A DNA stretch of 64,000 nt from Arthrinium phaeospermum (GCA_006503535.1 QYRS01000001.1:3906001-3970000); one strand, 5' to 3'. Shown: positions 35,734 through 48,500, numbered from the stretch's first letter. The notes: generated by a model not told the origin, from the sequence alone. Translations and numbers: made by a program.

Positions 35734-36901
35734 ATTGGCCTAATCGAGAGGCACTAGAGCTACCAGCACTGATGCATACACACATGCCAAATTAATCCTA
35801 TGCCTTGGGTGCTAGCTCTCTATTTACGGTTCCACTATGAAGTCGTACAGGGTACGGCAATGACGAAAGCTGAAGCCGCGCTAGTCTATGACGATGGTTG
35901 GTAGCTGCGTCACGGTAACGAAATGGCCACAGTACCATAGCTGAAGGAAGACTGTCACTTGTCGAAAAAAGGGGGAGGGGTTGAGATTATATCACGGCAG
36001 TGAAGTATAGGACCAAGGTCTTTAGTTGGGCCAGTTGGCCAATAGAGTTGATATTTGCTGGACTCCAGGCATCCATGGATCGAATGTGATACTTGGGAGT
36101 AGTCCCAAGTGGTTGTACACGACGCATAGTGGTTTACAATCAGTAGACTCGCTACTGTGAACGTGCCTAGACGTCTTGACGGAATGCCGCCTGTAGTGGT
36201 AGCTGCCGCTAACTATCGCCAGCTATCTCACCGCTGCCCAATGTGTCTGATGCCTCCAACTGCTCCAGATCACGTGAGAAGCTTCCTGTTAGGCTCGAAC
36301 TACTAGTGCTATACATAGAAATGTGGTTGACGGTTGACTCTTGTCATTTGGCATGTTGATCTGCTGCTGGGTACCTGCATTACTGCATGAAGAAACAAAC
36401 ATGGACTTGCTGGATAAAAGGGGGGTGTCAGAAGCAAAGCCACAGAATGTGGCTAACTCGGGTGTGCTTTAGGCTGTCTGCGTAGGCACTGCGTAGGTAG
36501 GCGCCCCCACCCCCCTCCATCATCAATTGACTGCCAGACTGACACTCCCCAAGCGCGCCAAAAGTTGGTGACAGTCCCCAGATTTATGAAACTCCCCCAC
36601 GGTGCCTGGACTAGCTAAATAGGACGACGATCGCATTGCCTGCCGACTCCCTTCTCGCAGAAGACGAATGCCCTGTTTCAACTCATTAGTCTTTTGAACA
36701 CCATGTACACGGGGCAATATTCCACGATTATATGATTTTAGACGAACGAAACCCGGCCGACGACCCATTGACAAGTACCGTGTATCGCATTCACCGAACA
36801 AGAGAGAGTAAGCCGCCCTGTCTAATCGCCCTTTGCGACAACGATAAGGGATCCGGCTTGTACCCCAGCATTCGAAGACTGCCCCTCGGGGTTTCGTCCA
36901 C
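35734..36901. other. Intergenic between YOP1 and MID1
   Basis: About 1.2 kb; no gene or repeat recognised. Open frames antisense to the MID1 leader (36523-36972, minus) have no domain. Confidence 0.5.
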
Positions 36902-38960
36902 ATGATGCAGCTCAGCCCGTTGCAGTCGCGCCTGGCTGCGTCCGTGGCGGCATCATGCCTCGTCCTGGCCATCTACTTCCTGATGTTCTCGCCCCAATTC
37001 GCGTTTGCGGCCGAGCTTAGTACGGCCCCGTTGGACGCCCTACAAAACGGATGGACTTCCTCTTCTTTGGAAGAGGCACCCACGATAGGAGACGGCGAGG
37101 TGAAGAGGACCGCCGAAGAGGTGGCCTTCAATGAGCCGATCATGTACGAACCCGACTTTGGGCTCTTCGACCGGAGCCTGCTAGGCAGGGCACCGAACGG
37201 CGTGGTTGCGCTGGCCAACAACGCCCCCAAGAACACGAATATAGAGCCGGGGACCCTGGCGGCGTTTGTCTTCGAGGCCAAATCGGTTGTCAACAGCAGG
37301 GGCGACGGAGAAGGCAGCAACAGCAATCGGCTTGAACTACGCGGAGATGTGGAAGCGGAAGCTGCGCAAGGATCCACCGATGGCGCAGAAGGCAACGGCG
37401 ACAACTTGTCGGATATCGAGCGACGTCAGTCGCCAACGAAGACGCTATGGATTTCGGGCAACACCTGCGTACAGCCCGAACGAAAGGCCGACCAGACCGA
37501 GGTGGACCCGCCACAGTTGACGCTGTACGTTTCCACGGCGAGCGACAACACTTCACCGGGCCCCATGGCCGACAAGAAGAAACAAGACGTTCGGGTCTTC
37601 AGCGAGGGCGCTGTCATGTACAACACGACCCTCAGCGGGGATGTATACTTCACGATAGCCGGTCCGCCCAACGTAGCGAGTGATGAGTTCGACACGAAGT
37701 CGTACACTGTGAACGTAGCAGCTTCGGTCGACAAGTCTTACTACTCCTACGACGCCGACTCGGAACCTAACGTGTTCTGGGTCGACAGTGACTCGGGCGC
37801 AACCCTGTTGGCTAGCGGAGTATTGCAGCCCCAGGATCAGGATGCTGCGCTTGACAAGCCCCCTTATACCATGTTTGTCTTCAAAGACGGCGACATGTCG
37901 ATCAATGGCATTCGGAACTCGTATTGCGGCCTGAAGGAGTACTCCTTGATTGGAGGGACCCGGAGACACGTGCCAGACGACACAATGGTCAGTCGCCTGG
38001 CCAAGAGAGGGACAGAGGGCGTGATGAAACAGGAATTCTTCCTCAGCGGTCTCAATGCAAGCACCAAGTACACGGCGGTCTTGGCCAGCGACCCCAACGC
38101 CGTGGCGGGCCGCAAGAGAGACGACAACATCCCAGGAGGTGGCGGTATCGTGTTCAAACAGACGGGCTTCGAAACCTCGCAGAGTAAGTGAAGGACAGCC
38201 CGTGTACTAGCCCTCGTTGACGCTTTCACTAACACCACTACTACTTATAGCCGGGGGTTCTTGTTTCTTGATCCAAAATTTGGAATTCTGCGACCAAACT
38301 CAATACAGGGTGCCCGGCAACCTGAAGACTTTCCCCAACGCTACTGCCCTGGGGAAATACTACGACGCGTTCGCGAAAGAGATGTATAGCAACTTCGAGA
38401 AGGCCCTGGCGCAGGTCCAATGCGACGCCGAGAACGCGGGCAAGTACTCTCTGGCGCGCAACTGCGACGACTGCCGGACGGCCTACAAGAACTGGCTCTG
38501 CACCGTGTCGATCCCGCGCTGCGAGGAGTTCTCGAACAACGCGCCGTGGCTGCAGATGCGCAACATCATGGCGCCCTTCCTCAACGACACGAACAAGATG
38601 GACCCCAACATCACGGCGACGTACGGGCAGCAGATGGCCTTTAACGGCTCGCGCCTGACGCGCATCGACGAGGACGTGCAGCCGGGCCCCTACAAGGAGG
38701 TGCTGCCGTGCGACTACCTCTGCTACGACATCGTGCAGAGCTGCGCGGCGTCGCTCGAGTTCGCCTGCCCGCTGCCGGGCAAGCGCGGCTTCAACACGAG
38801 CTACGGCCAGCTCAACGAGAACCACACCACCAACAACACGGACGTCACCTGCAACTACCCGGGCTCGGCGCACTACAAGAACGCGGCGTCCGTGCTGGTG
38901 GCGATGTCGTGGGTGCTGTGGGTGGGGCTGCTGGGCGGCACACTCTCACTGGTGGTATGA
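36902..38960 (+). CDS. mid1: Stretch-activated calcium channel component MID1
   Basis: Regulatory subunit that works with the Cch1 pore in high-affinity calcium uptake at the plasma membrane and ER. Two exons (36902-38183, 38251-38960) give 663 residues. The N-terminus has a hydrophobic segment (about residues 10-36) serving as signal or anchor. A long, glycosylation-rich lumenal part carries several N-x-S/T sites. The cysteine-rich C-terminal domain characteristic of Mid1 is intact: FCDQTQYRVP, NCDDCRTAYKNWLCTVSIPRC and LPCDYLCYDIVQSC. A final hydrophobic segment (VLVAMSWVLWVGLLGG) closes the protein. Two ATGs are adjacent at the start; either may be used. The intron splits one codon and its removal restores TGGSCFLIQNLEFC. 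Confidence 0.92.
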
Positions 38961-39673
38961 TGTCCCTAAGAATCAAAAGGGGCAGCGAAGGCATGGAAGT
39001 AATGGCGTTTTGTTTCCGGGTCGGATTCATTCTGGAAGGTAGCCTTGCCGTCGAATTGTTTTTGCAACGGCCGACTCCTTATCTATAGAGATGGCAAACT
39101 GGCATGGGATTCGGCGTTACAAGGGATGAGATGATGATTTGTCTGTTTTGGATTTCTTCCTCCGGCGAACCTCTGACATCGCTGGATAGTTTATTAGCGT
39201 GTTTGCGATTACGTTTTTGTCGTTCTATATACTTGTACAGAACTTATAGTGTACAATTTCGACCCAGGATGGGAAGTTGGCCTGTCCAACAGACAGGTCT
39301 TACAACTATTCATGACACTTGATCATATCGCATCTTCCTGAAATTGCATGATGTGATAATCGGTGCTGCCCGGTCAAACTCATAGGACTTCTCCAGCACC
39401 GCGCCCTCGACGCCGGCGCCACGCAACTCTTTGCTGTGATAACAGTACCCAGCAGACCAGCTGTAATACATGACCAGTGCGCGCCCCCTTTTCATGAAAT
39501 CGTCGAATCGCAGAAACCCAATAGAAGTCGCAACTAGCGCCGAAGGCAGCAACCGAAGCGGACGTCTAGCCACGGCCGAGGACACTGCCCCCCTCAAAGG
39601 TCGATATGCCCGACCAAGTGCCCCAAAACAATGAAAGGGGTATTCTATTCCGTTTTTGTGTGTTCCATCTCCC
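38961..39673. other. Convergent 3' regions
   Basis: Gap between MID1 (+) and the minus-strand mitochondrial protein. No other gene is recognisable. Confidence 0.5.
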
Positions 39674-40285
39674 TCACCCTTCCCAAACTAGCCAGCCGTC
39701 AGTCCATTGCGCAATTATATCATTGTCGTCGTCGTCGTCCTTCTCACGCCTTCTTCTGGTTAGCCTTCTCCCTTTCTTCCAGCTCTTTTTCTTCAGCACA
39801 TCTATCACATCCTGTAGGTCCTTCTTCATGCCGGGAATGGTGGCATTGGCTAGATCCTGCTCCAGCTGGGCGATTATCTCTGTGAATGGCGAGAATCTCG
39901 GTGTTAGCTTCAACGCCCACTCCACCCCACTCATTTACTTCGCACCCGAAAGTGCACAGAAGTATATATAATAAGAACCCTTGTTTCTGTTGTGTGGCTT
40001 ACTGTTCAGATCCTCTCTCGTTTCGTTCTGCTCCAGCCGCTTCCAGCCGTAGTACGCCAGCTGGTACGTGAAGATGGCCATGAGGGCCACTTTGAGAATG
40101 GGGCGCGAGAACGTCTTCTTGAAGGACTGGGGCCGCGAGGGCGGCTCAGAGGAGTAGAGGCGGCGGCTGTGTTGCTGGGAGAGGAGTTGTCGGGGTTGCG
40201 CCGATGTCGTCGGCGCTGGTAGGGCTCCCCGCGACAAATTGCGCAGAGGGCGCGCGACAATGCGCATGGAGGTGAGGCTGTTCAT
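39674..40285 (-). CDS. Small mitochondrial inner-membrane protein, INA17-like
   Basis: Two exons on the minus strand (40003-40285 and 39674-39879) give 162 residues. The first ~45 residues are Arg, Ser, Gln and Leu-rich without acidic residues, a good mitochondrial targeting sequence. One membrane segment follows (ILKVALMAIFTYQLAYYGW), then a charged helix (KRLEQNETREDLNKIIAQLE) that looks coiled-coil. This order (presequence, single TM, coiled coil) matches Ina17, a factor that helps join the peripheral stalk of ATP synthase. I have only the layout and the RP-x-LKV / W-x-x-LE pattern as support, so the assignment is tentative. The C-terminus is highly basic and then acidic (DDDDDNDI) and may be poorly conserved; an alternative 3' splice form is possible. 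Confidence 0.6.
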
Positions 40286-41151
40286 GATGTTGGGCTGTTC
40301 TCACTCGGGGCGTCTGTCTGCGTCTGGGCGGTGTGGTCGTCCGTGTCAATTGCGAAAGGTATATCGTGTGTGTCGTCAGAGGTTTGCGTGTAGGTGGTAG
40401 AGCTTCCCAGCCGTTTCCCACCAGCTCAGTCGAGCTTCGATCCCGCTGTGGGGAAAAAAGAAGCAATCGAACACAGAGAGAAGCTCCGGGCACGCTCGCA
40501 CGCAAGCCCCCCTGGACAAGCAAAGAGCGCTAGCTGATCAATCAATCGTTCTACTGAACAATTGAACTGGACCCTTTTTCCCGCTAAATTTCGCAAATGG
40601 GCGGCGGCGGCGGACAAGAGATCCACCAATCCCTGCTTCTTGCTGGCTGGCTGTAGGCAATAGGCTGTTTAGGTGTGCTGTGCAGTAGGTACCGACCGCT
40701 CAACCGCTCTAAAAAGGGTGCAGGTGTCCACTGGCCCTCCCTCTCTCGGCGTGCGCCCAGCGCGGTTCGGAGAGTACACATTGCCCATTTGGAGCCAAAG
40801 GTGCTAAGAAAGGAAGGTTACTTACTGCACGTAATTCTACATGGGAATAGAGACCAGATATCCCCAAATCCGATTTCCTAATTACTCACATCCCTTCCTT
40901 TTCCCTCACACACACTCTCTCCCCTCGTCCCCCCTGCTAGCGACGTGACAGTCATACTTCTTGAAGCCAATCTGTCCTGCGACTCCATTCGAAGCTCCTG
41001 GAACACCCAATTGCGACGGCTATAAGTTCGACCACGGCACAATACTTAGTGAGGTTGTCTTGAACATCACCACCACTGCCTACCAAGTTCCTTACTTGCG
41101 ACACGACGCACACGAGCACATTTCTCTCGACCAACCACATCCACATTCGCA
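40286..41151. other. Divergent promoter region
   Basis: Shared upstream region of the INA17-like gene (-) and the RAMP4 gene (+). No coding region recognised. A TCTC-rich run lies near 40900-40930. Confidence 0.5.
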
Positions 41152-41550
41152 ATGGTACGTTGCCTTGTCTGTCATGCGCAACTCGAGCCATCCGTACTGT
41201 TGCACATGCAGCTAACACATAAAACCCCCAGGCCCAAACACCCGAGCAAAGGCGCCGCAACGCCAAGTTCGCAAAGGAGCAGGAAGCCCGCCGGGGCAAG
41301 TCCGAGGACGCCATCAAGAAGCACCAGCACCAGAAGACCGTCTCCAAGGCCCCCATCTCGCCCATATGGCTGGGTAAGTCGCACAAACAAACCCCTTAGC
41401 CCCTCCGCCCCTTTCCCTTTTCCACTTGCTATGTAAATTGGTCTTTATGGCACGCCGGCTAACGTGACTGCGCGACACACAGTCCTCCTCGGCTTCGTCG
41501 TCTTCGGCGGTCTGATCTTCGAGCTGATCCAGCGCGTCTTCTTCCGATAG
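41152..41550 (+). CDS. RAMP4/SERP1/YSY6 stress-associated ER protein
   Basis: Tail-anchored ER protein linked to the Sec61 translocon. Three exons (41152-41154, 41232-41373, 41483-41550) give 70 residues, the usual size. The first exon holds only the ATG: the donor GTACGT follows it directly, and the acceptor at 41230-41231 brings in AQTPEQRRRNAKFAKEQEAR, the conserved basic N-terminus. The C-terminal anchor WLVLLGFVVFGGLIFELIQR is formed by joining exons 2 and 3. The start is set by this splice pattern because exon 2 alone has no initiating ATG in a sensible place. Confidence 0.9.
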
Positions 41551-42320
41551 AGAGCGAGGGCGAACCGAGTACTTACTCGGCCGTTTAAGGAACTATTTAT
41601 TACCTTGACCTGGCCGAGTGGGAAGAACCTGGAGAGAAATAGCCAATCATTGGCCATCGGCCGTTCAAGTGTTTGCTGCTCTCGACTCCTTTAAACTCGA
41701 GGTCCGCGGGAAATGCGACGAGGACCAAAAGTGAATTGTCAGGGCCATAGCCAGAAGCGGCCTTGGTAGAAGGGGGGAAGTATAACGGAGAAGCAGATTT
41801 ATCTGGGGAAAATCATGCCATTCACAGGGCAGCAGGTGCCATCCGGTCCATTGCAACACCGGATCAGGGGCTAGGGGTTAAATCTGCCTCACATTCAGCT
41901 TTTCTTACCATCTGGCTTAGAGACCTAGTCTCATCGGAGCGTGTCATTTGCTTCATATTTTAATATACAATCAGAACAAAACATGCGCAATCGTACGGTT
42001 GCGAGAACAAGCCGGTCAAGTCACTAACGAATCGGAAAGCTAATGTTCCAGTCTGACGGCCGCCAAAGCAGGATCACCGTACAGACATGCAATATATCGA
42101 ACACTATATCATAGTATTCGGAGTAAGAATCATGAGGTACTGCTAGCGGGCAGTACGATTTATTCCAGCAATAAGCAGCCTTGCGTAAACATTCAGGTTG
42201 AGTGAAAATAAGGGGACTCCCCATGGTATAATCTGACTACAATAACCCCTTCCTTTTTTCGATTCCGACAGAACTCCGTTTGAAATGCATACATGAATGG
42301 CTGATCAGGGGTGCCTTGAT
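41551..42320. other. Convergent 3' regions
   Basis: Gap between RAMP4 (+) and the lysine-rich gene (-). Nothing further recognised. Confidence 0.5.
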
Positions 42321-43549
42321 CTAAGCGCCAAGCCCCTTGCGGTGACCCTGCTGCTCATTCTTCATACGCATGCCCGTCTCGAACTGCCGCTCCAGATCGC
42401 TCTGGATTTTGGTGACGTCGCGCTTCGACGAACCGGCACCCTCCTCGACGGTGAGTCCGGCCTTCTTGCCTCCAGGAGCCGCAGAAACTTGCTCTTGCGG
42501 GCGGCGTCGCCCTCTAGGGCTTGGACGTCCCACTTCTCAGCACCGTCAGCTTTGGCTCCCTCGGCGTTGTTGCTACTGTTGTTATTGGGTGCGGATTCTG
42601 AAACATACTCTTCCTCGGACTTCTTGGACTTCTTAGACTTGGACTTCTTCTCTTTGGGGGCCTCTTCGGCGTCGGCGTCGTCCTCGGTATGCTTCCGCTT
42701 CTTCTCCTTCTTTTCTTTCTTTTCCTTTTTCTCAGGCTTGGCCTCCTCAACGACCTCCTCCTCGTCGGCAACAGCCTCGGCGGGCTTCTTGGACTTCTTC
42801 TTCTTCTTCTTGTCCTTGGGCTCTTCGGCGACCACCTCGGGCTCTGCAGGGGCAACCACAACCGGCTCCTCCTTGGGCTTCTTGTCCTTCGACTTCTTGG
42901 CGGGCTTCTCGGCCACGGGCTCGGGGTCCTTCATCTCGACGTCCTCGGCTTCACTATCGCTAGAAGAGTCGCTAGAGGAATCGCTGGAGGAGTCGCTGGA
43001 CGAAGATGACGAATCGTCATCATCGTCGCCACCCTCGAGAGAAATGAAGTTGTCGCCCTTGAGCTCTTCCTTCTTCTGGGCTGCGGCTTCCTGTTCAAGA
43101 GGTCAATTGTATTAGCAAAAACTCATCCTCCATCCAGGCCAAAAACAAAATCCGGGGCGGTAGGTGCTTACAGCACGCTGCTTGGAGATGATCTCGTGGC
43201 GGGCGCGGGCGATCTTGGCCTCCTTCATCAGCCTGGCGGCCTGGGTCTCGAGCTTCTCGGCGCGCAGCAGCAGGCGGTTGAAGCGGCGCTCGTCCTTGTG
43301 GGCCTTGTTGGCCTGCTTCTTGAGCTTGTCCTGGGCGCGGCGCTCCTCGTTCCACTTGCCGGCGCGGCCGACGTTGGCCTTGCGCGCCCGCTTGGCCTCC
43401 GCCTTGAGCTGGCGCTTCTCCCGGCGCTCGTCGGCGCGCTGCAGGCGCAGCTCCTCCTTCCGCGCGGCCCGCTTCTCCTTGCGCTCGGCCTGGGCGAGGA
43501 TCGTCTGGTGATCCACGCCCTTTTCCCATCCGGCTTCGGCCTTCTCCAT
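42321..43549 (-). CDS. Lysine/glutamate-rich protein with SMAP-like C-terminus, one frame break
   Basis: Two exons on the minus strand (43172-43549 and 42321-43090) encode about 382 residues if one missing base near 42471-42474 is allowed for. The N-terminal half is a long highly charged helix (KRARKANVGRAGKWNEERR). An acidic serine stretch (SSSDSSSDSSSDSDSE), suited to casein kinase 2, and KKEKKEKKEKK runs follow. The end (KWDVQALEGDAARKSKFLRL, then RQFETGMRMKN and GLGA) resembles the small-acidic-protein (SMAP) domain of fungal nuclear proteins. The break falls between FLRLL and GGKKAG, where both sides look conserved; no GT-AG intron can explain it because no residues are missing. The start at 43549 was preferred over an in-frame ATG at 43741 because the extra residues look like leader sequence. 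Function unknown. Confidence 0.7.
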
Positions 43550-44595
43550 GGTTTCGATTGGTGTGCGTGCGTATAACCGTGGGAATTGCAGTTGTTTGGT
43601 GAGAATCGGACGATACGGTCGGATTGGGGATATCGAAGGAGCAATAAATTCTGCCGGTCTGGAAAATTTGACCGCTTGCGATATCCAGGGTAGCTCGGGT
43701 GGGGGTCGATCTGCCCCACTTGGAATAAACGCAGATGCCATGAACTAAAGAGCTAAGGTACGCAGGTACAGCCGTTAAGCGACCACTGGAACAAAAAGGT
43801 AATGTTGTACTTGACAACTGATAGCACCTTGGTTATTACACTTACTCCCGATTACGACATAGAAGTAAATAAAATAATATGCTCATTCTCGTAACGTTCT
43901 GGCAAATATTCGATGCCGGTTGACGTGGCTCGCAGAGGTAGTAACCTCATAATAGGAAACCACTTGCAATCGTGAGAGTGTATTCAGTTGCTGTTGTTAC
44001 AGGAGATTCATTATCGTGAACATCCCTTCGCCAAGGGGTCTTGTGTATCCTGTCTCCTTCTGTCTATGTGGAGAGGAGGTAGTAGTAGCAGTAGTCCTAC
44101 ACGCCAAAGCCGCACCAGGCCCTGTAAATCTATGGGTGTTGTACAAATGTATCCGACGCAGATGAGGGTATCTAAAAAGTAAGTCATAAAAACAACAGAA
44201 AAGAAAGAGAAATGTCGGTGCACCTCCTTATCCAGCCAATTGGAAAGGGGAAGATAAAAAGGTTGAAGATACAAGCAAGGTATAATGGGAAAAGAGCCGG
44301 GGCAAAGGACCCGAGTCCATCCATCGATACCTGAGAGGGGAGTTAGTTATACAATAGGGGAGAGGTGGGTAAATGAGGAACGCCGGTGTTGGGTACATAT
44401 AAGAATTGGGAAAAAATGCGCCAGGCCCCAAAGTCTAATACCGTTAGCCAATGCTGTTCCAGCGCTCAAAACAATAAACAAGGAGAGAAGAGATGGTTCA
44501 TAAATGGAGGGCGCTGCCTTCCAGGCAGGCAGGCAGGCGGGCGACTTTTATGCAGTCATTCGGCCTGCTGCCGCCCCTTTTTCTCACGTCAGCAA
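43550..44595. other. Intergenic
   Basis: Promoter of the lysine-rich gene (minus strand) and 3' region of the bZIP gene. No other gene recognised; GGCA repeats near 44523-44540. Confidence 0.5.
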
Positions 44596-45576
44596 CTAAG
44601 CGTGGAAGAAGGGGTCGTCTCCAGCTGCATCGTCGTTGACGTCCGGGTAGTAGTAGTACGCGGAGTCATCGAAGAAGTCGTCGCCGCCATCACCTGCAAA
44701 GGCCCCGCCGCTGCTGTCGAAGCTGGCGCCGTAGCTCTGGGTGGCGGCGGCGGCCGTGTCGTCTCCGAAGGCCATGGTGGGGCTGCTGTTGTAGAGCTGC
44801 TGTTGCTGCCCGCTGTGGCCGTCGTCATCGCCGCTGCCGCCACGAGCATGATGATGATGATAATGCTGGTCCTCGTGCCCACTGCCGCTGCGGCGACTCT
44901 CGCTCTCGTGGCCACGGGCTACGACGTGTCGCATGCTGAGGCCGCCCCACGGTAGTCCGGATACCTCTTCATCGGCTGCCAGATCTGTGGAATCGTGTAT
45001 CTGATAGCTGCCACCGGCATGTTCCCGGTTCAGGGCGTCGCGATCAGATTTCTCTTTCTGTTCTTTGGTTTTTTCTCCTGGTCACGTCACGTAGTCAGCC
45101 ACACATTCCCTACGTCATATGGAGATAGGGAGTCCGTGATAGGAGGAATTGATGGGGAGTAACTCACGGAACTTCCGTTGGGCGTTTCTGTTCTGAATAC
45201 GCCTCCTTACTACGGGCTCAGTGACGTCTGTCCAGTCATCCGCCGTTTGCGTTTTCGATTTGGGCGAGGACTGCTTCTTGCCAGTTGAGTCACGGTGTTT
45301 CGTCGAGCCAGAAGAAGTCATGGTGGTTCTTGCTTGAGTCTCGGAATCAGAGCCGGATTCAACAGTAGTAGCAGCAGCAGCCGGTGATGGTGTGTTCAGG
45401 AGCCAGGGTGCGGAAGGAGGTGACTCGATAGGAGTAGTCGTTGCCGTGGGAGAACCGGTATATGTGGTATAGGAAGTTCCAGCCTGCCCTTGTGGTGCCG
45501 TCTTCCTTTCTGACTGGGGTTGAATCACAGTTTCTTGCGATGAGGATGATCCACCCTTGCCTCGAAGGGTGTCCAT
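44596..45576 (-). CDS. Yap-like bZIP protein with no clear leucine zipper
   Basis: Two exons on the minus strand (45168-45576 and 44596-45077) give 296 residues. The basic region VVRRRIQNRNAQRKFREKTK (about residues 121-140) contains NxxAQxxFR, the DNA-contact signature of the fungal Yap/Pap1 group. The splice site falls in the Arg codon of KFRE. Behind the basic region I expect leucines every seven residues, but the sequence (EQKEKSDRDALNREHAGGSY) has only one or two and soon turns polar and glycine-rich. The remaining tail is rich in His, Asp, Gly, Gln and Tyr. It may dimerise weakly or with a partner. Unlike its neighbours, this gene closes in frame without any correction. Confidence 0.75.
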
Positions 45577-48500
45577 CTAACCCCTATATAGGCAGACACG
45601 ACCTGACCGGTGTAGATCTCTCAAGAGTCCTAGCTAATATCCCACCCGCAAGCAGGCTTAGATAGTGGAGGTCAGGCTGGACGGAGAGAGCGACAGCTCT
45701 TCGGCGATTCAATGTCTATGAATAGTCAAACAAACGTAACCAGAATAGTAAAGATACAATGATAATATAAACTCAGCAACTGCCCAGAAGGGTAGGTGAG
45801 CATGAGGCTTGTGATGATGTTGGGATGGTGGTGATACAGCTGGGCTGCAGATGTTACTAGCAGTGTGCGCTGCTAGCAGTGGTCTTATAGCCTTCCTATA
45901 CATACCCCCATTGGACCAGACCCCGTTAAGGTTGTATACTTTGTTGACCGCATGAAGGTACGCAAGCGCCAGGTTTGATGAGGATGAGACGCAGCCCTGT
46001 ATGGAGAAGTGACTCCCAAGGTCAACATGACCAGGGAGGACAACTCAGTATCCCAGGGTTCATGGTCAGCCATGCCCCCGTGCGGTGACGCAGCTTAGAG
46101 GATGGGTATAGGCGAGGCAGTTCCGGTAGCGTACCCATTTATTGAAAAGAAAGAAAAAGGCAAGAGCTGGAGAATGCGTAGGTGTACTGCTACTTACGAA
46201 AGGCTCTAGTAGTAGGTAGACAGGCATACAAGGACAGCCGGAGGATACTTAGACAGGCGCCCAGCCACTCCAGCCATTCCCGGCCGGGGGTAGTGCCGGT
46301 GGGATTGCACAGCAACGGGGCGCCATAGCCAAGGAGGGAAGAATCGGAAATCCACTGCAGCGGGAATAAGGTTGGATGGTATCCATTTCAGCAGGATACT
46401 AGACGGGCGCTAGGTAATGAGGCTCGTCCAGCTCCAACCGGCCTGGATGATGTTACCTTAGGTACTCTCGCGGGAGAGGTCACCGGAAACGACAATCGAG
46501 GGACTTGGGTGAGGTTACGCGCCTAGCCCATCACAGTAAGGGCGTGACCTCCTAAGGAGTCATACCCAAGAGCCACGGCGGGGGAAATGCGTCAATCTGG
46601 ATAAGATCCGAAGATCAATGCTTGAGGCACATATTTGAGTCAACGAAAATAGATCCCTTGGAGTGGAACTTTTCGTCGCCCAAGCAGAGACAATTGATTA
46701 CCTAGCTGAAGTCACAGCTGAGGCATTTGATGTTGAAATGAGTGGGTAGACGGGAATAGCCCGGATCGTCTAGGAGGGGCTAAACGGCGTCTAAGTGCTG
46801 TCAACCCGGTTGACCTGGTTTTAGCGACTTACAAGGGGCACTGATGGCTTGCATTGGGCCAGCGAAGCTGCGCGGCCGACGACTCATCCTTTCTCATGAT
46901 CAGTTTCCAAGCTGAAGATTGGTGGTCCAGGTTATTTAATAATTATTATATTCACGTACAATACTGTTTGCATAGCTCATGGCGTCATTGGCTGGGCTAC
47001 CTAACCTAAGAGCTGGTACGGACCAATGCCGTTCCCCGAGAAGTTCGGCCGTCATCTAGGACACGGAGTTCTGGAGAGCTACAGCCCGACCAGGCATCTG
47101 ATAGTAGGCATAATATGGTGTACACCTTCATGATTCGGCGTGACGACTGCGGAGGCGCCGTTGTAGACGGCATGGTACTGCATCTCTCTTTACCCCAAGA
47201 TACCCCAGGTCCAAATAAAGTGGCCAACCATCATAGCCAACTGCTTTTATGAACGCCGATAGATAGGCACGCGCCTTACTAGCTGCGCTCAGCTCTGTGC
47301 AGCTAAGCCGTCACTGGAAGGCAAGCTCTTTACACGCACACACATGTGTGGTATAATCATCATGATTATCTCTGGCGGCTGCTGCTGTGCAACCAGGCCC
47401 GTCATCATCATGGGGCTTGACATTTACCGACAGGACGGAGAAGGGGGGTACGGCGGTATCCCGTTGGCCTGGATGAAATGACACTGTTTCGAATAAAAAT
47501 CTGCATCTTGGTACTTTTTGAACGTTCCGCGTGGCTTCTAGGCCTCATTGCCTACGTTGTCCTGCAATATAAAAGAGTCGAGGGCGCCACAAGGCAGCAC
47601 CGAGCATACCTAATCCAGGCTACCACAGTTCCTGGTGTCATTGGCAACGTATACCTAGTTTAGCAGGCAGCAGCAAGATTCAACATCCATTGACAACGAA
47701 ACGCAACCAAGGACCTCAGCCAGCAAACCGTTTTCGTCAAGGCACTGCGTAATACAAGCCACGGCTCCCCAATTGCTGCCTTCGAAGGGGCCTTGTGATG
47801 CTCAGGCAGTGACTCACTAGCTCCCGCGCAGGTTACATTTGACGAACTCTCGGGATTACGTTGTTCGCTTCTATATAAAACCGACAGCCACTATCCCCGA
47901 AGAAGCAACGGCCGAGTTACCTTACTATGAATTCTTTGTATTGGTACAGCCAGCGACTACCACTAGAAAATCCAACCAATTTCATGAGGGACTGCATATC
48001 CAGTTTTCCTTTTCTTTCTTTTCGAATTTCTATTCGGCAGATATGTAATAAATGTGTCAGCGGCCGGAACTATTTCTAGAACGGATGTGGCTCACGTGCC
48101 CCAGACATGTCCGCTGGCACAATCCTTCCTCTCGGCAGCACCCGGGATACTCCACTCCCAATTGACCCATCATCTTGGGATCGGGGGCCAGCACCCAGGA
48201 ACCGTTTCCTGTGCTGATGGAGTAGGTAACCCGAAAAAGGCAGGCCTGCCGGCGCGCGTGATCTATGACTGACGCGCTACCATGGTCCGCCCCCTGAAAC
48301 CTGAGGCGTTTATGATCCTCCGCAGTCTCGTATTTGTCCCCTATTTTAGTTATTCTTGTTGATCCCGGGACGGAAAATCTAGGAGGACGATAAAGAAACG
48401 CGGCTTGGCCCGAGATTGTCCGACTCTGCTAGCACCGGAACCAAAGCAAATACTACCATGGCGATCACATCTAGAGACAGAGATTCAGATGACCCGGATC

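Noticed and set aside
38241..38873. 210-codon minus-strand frame opposite MID1
   Set aside because: Arg/Val-rich shadow of the cysteine-rich MID1 exon.
43550..43741. Upstream in-frame extension of the lysine-rich protein to an ATG at 43741
   Set aside because: Added residues are unlike the charged protein and the ATG at 43549 is a natural start.
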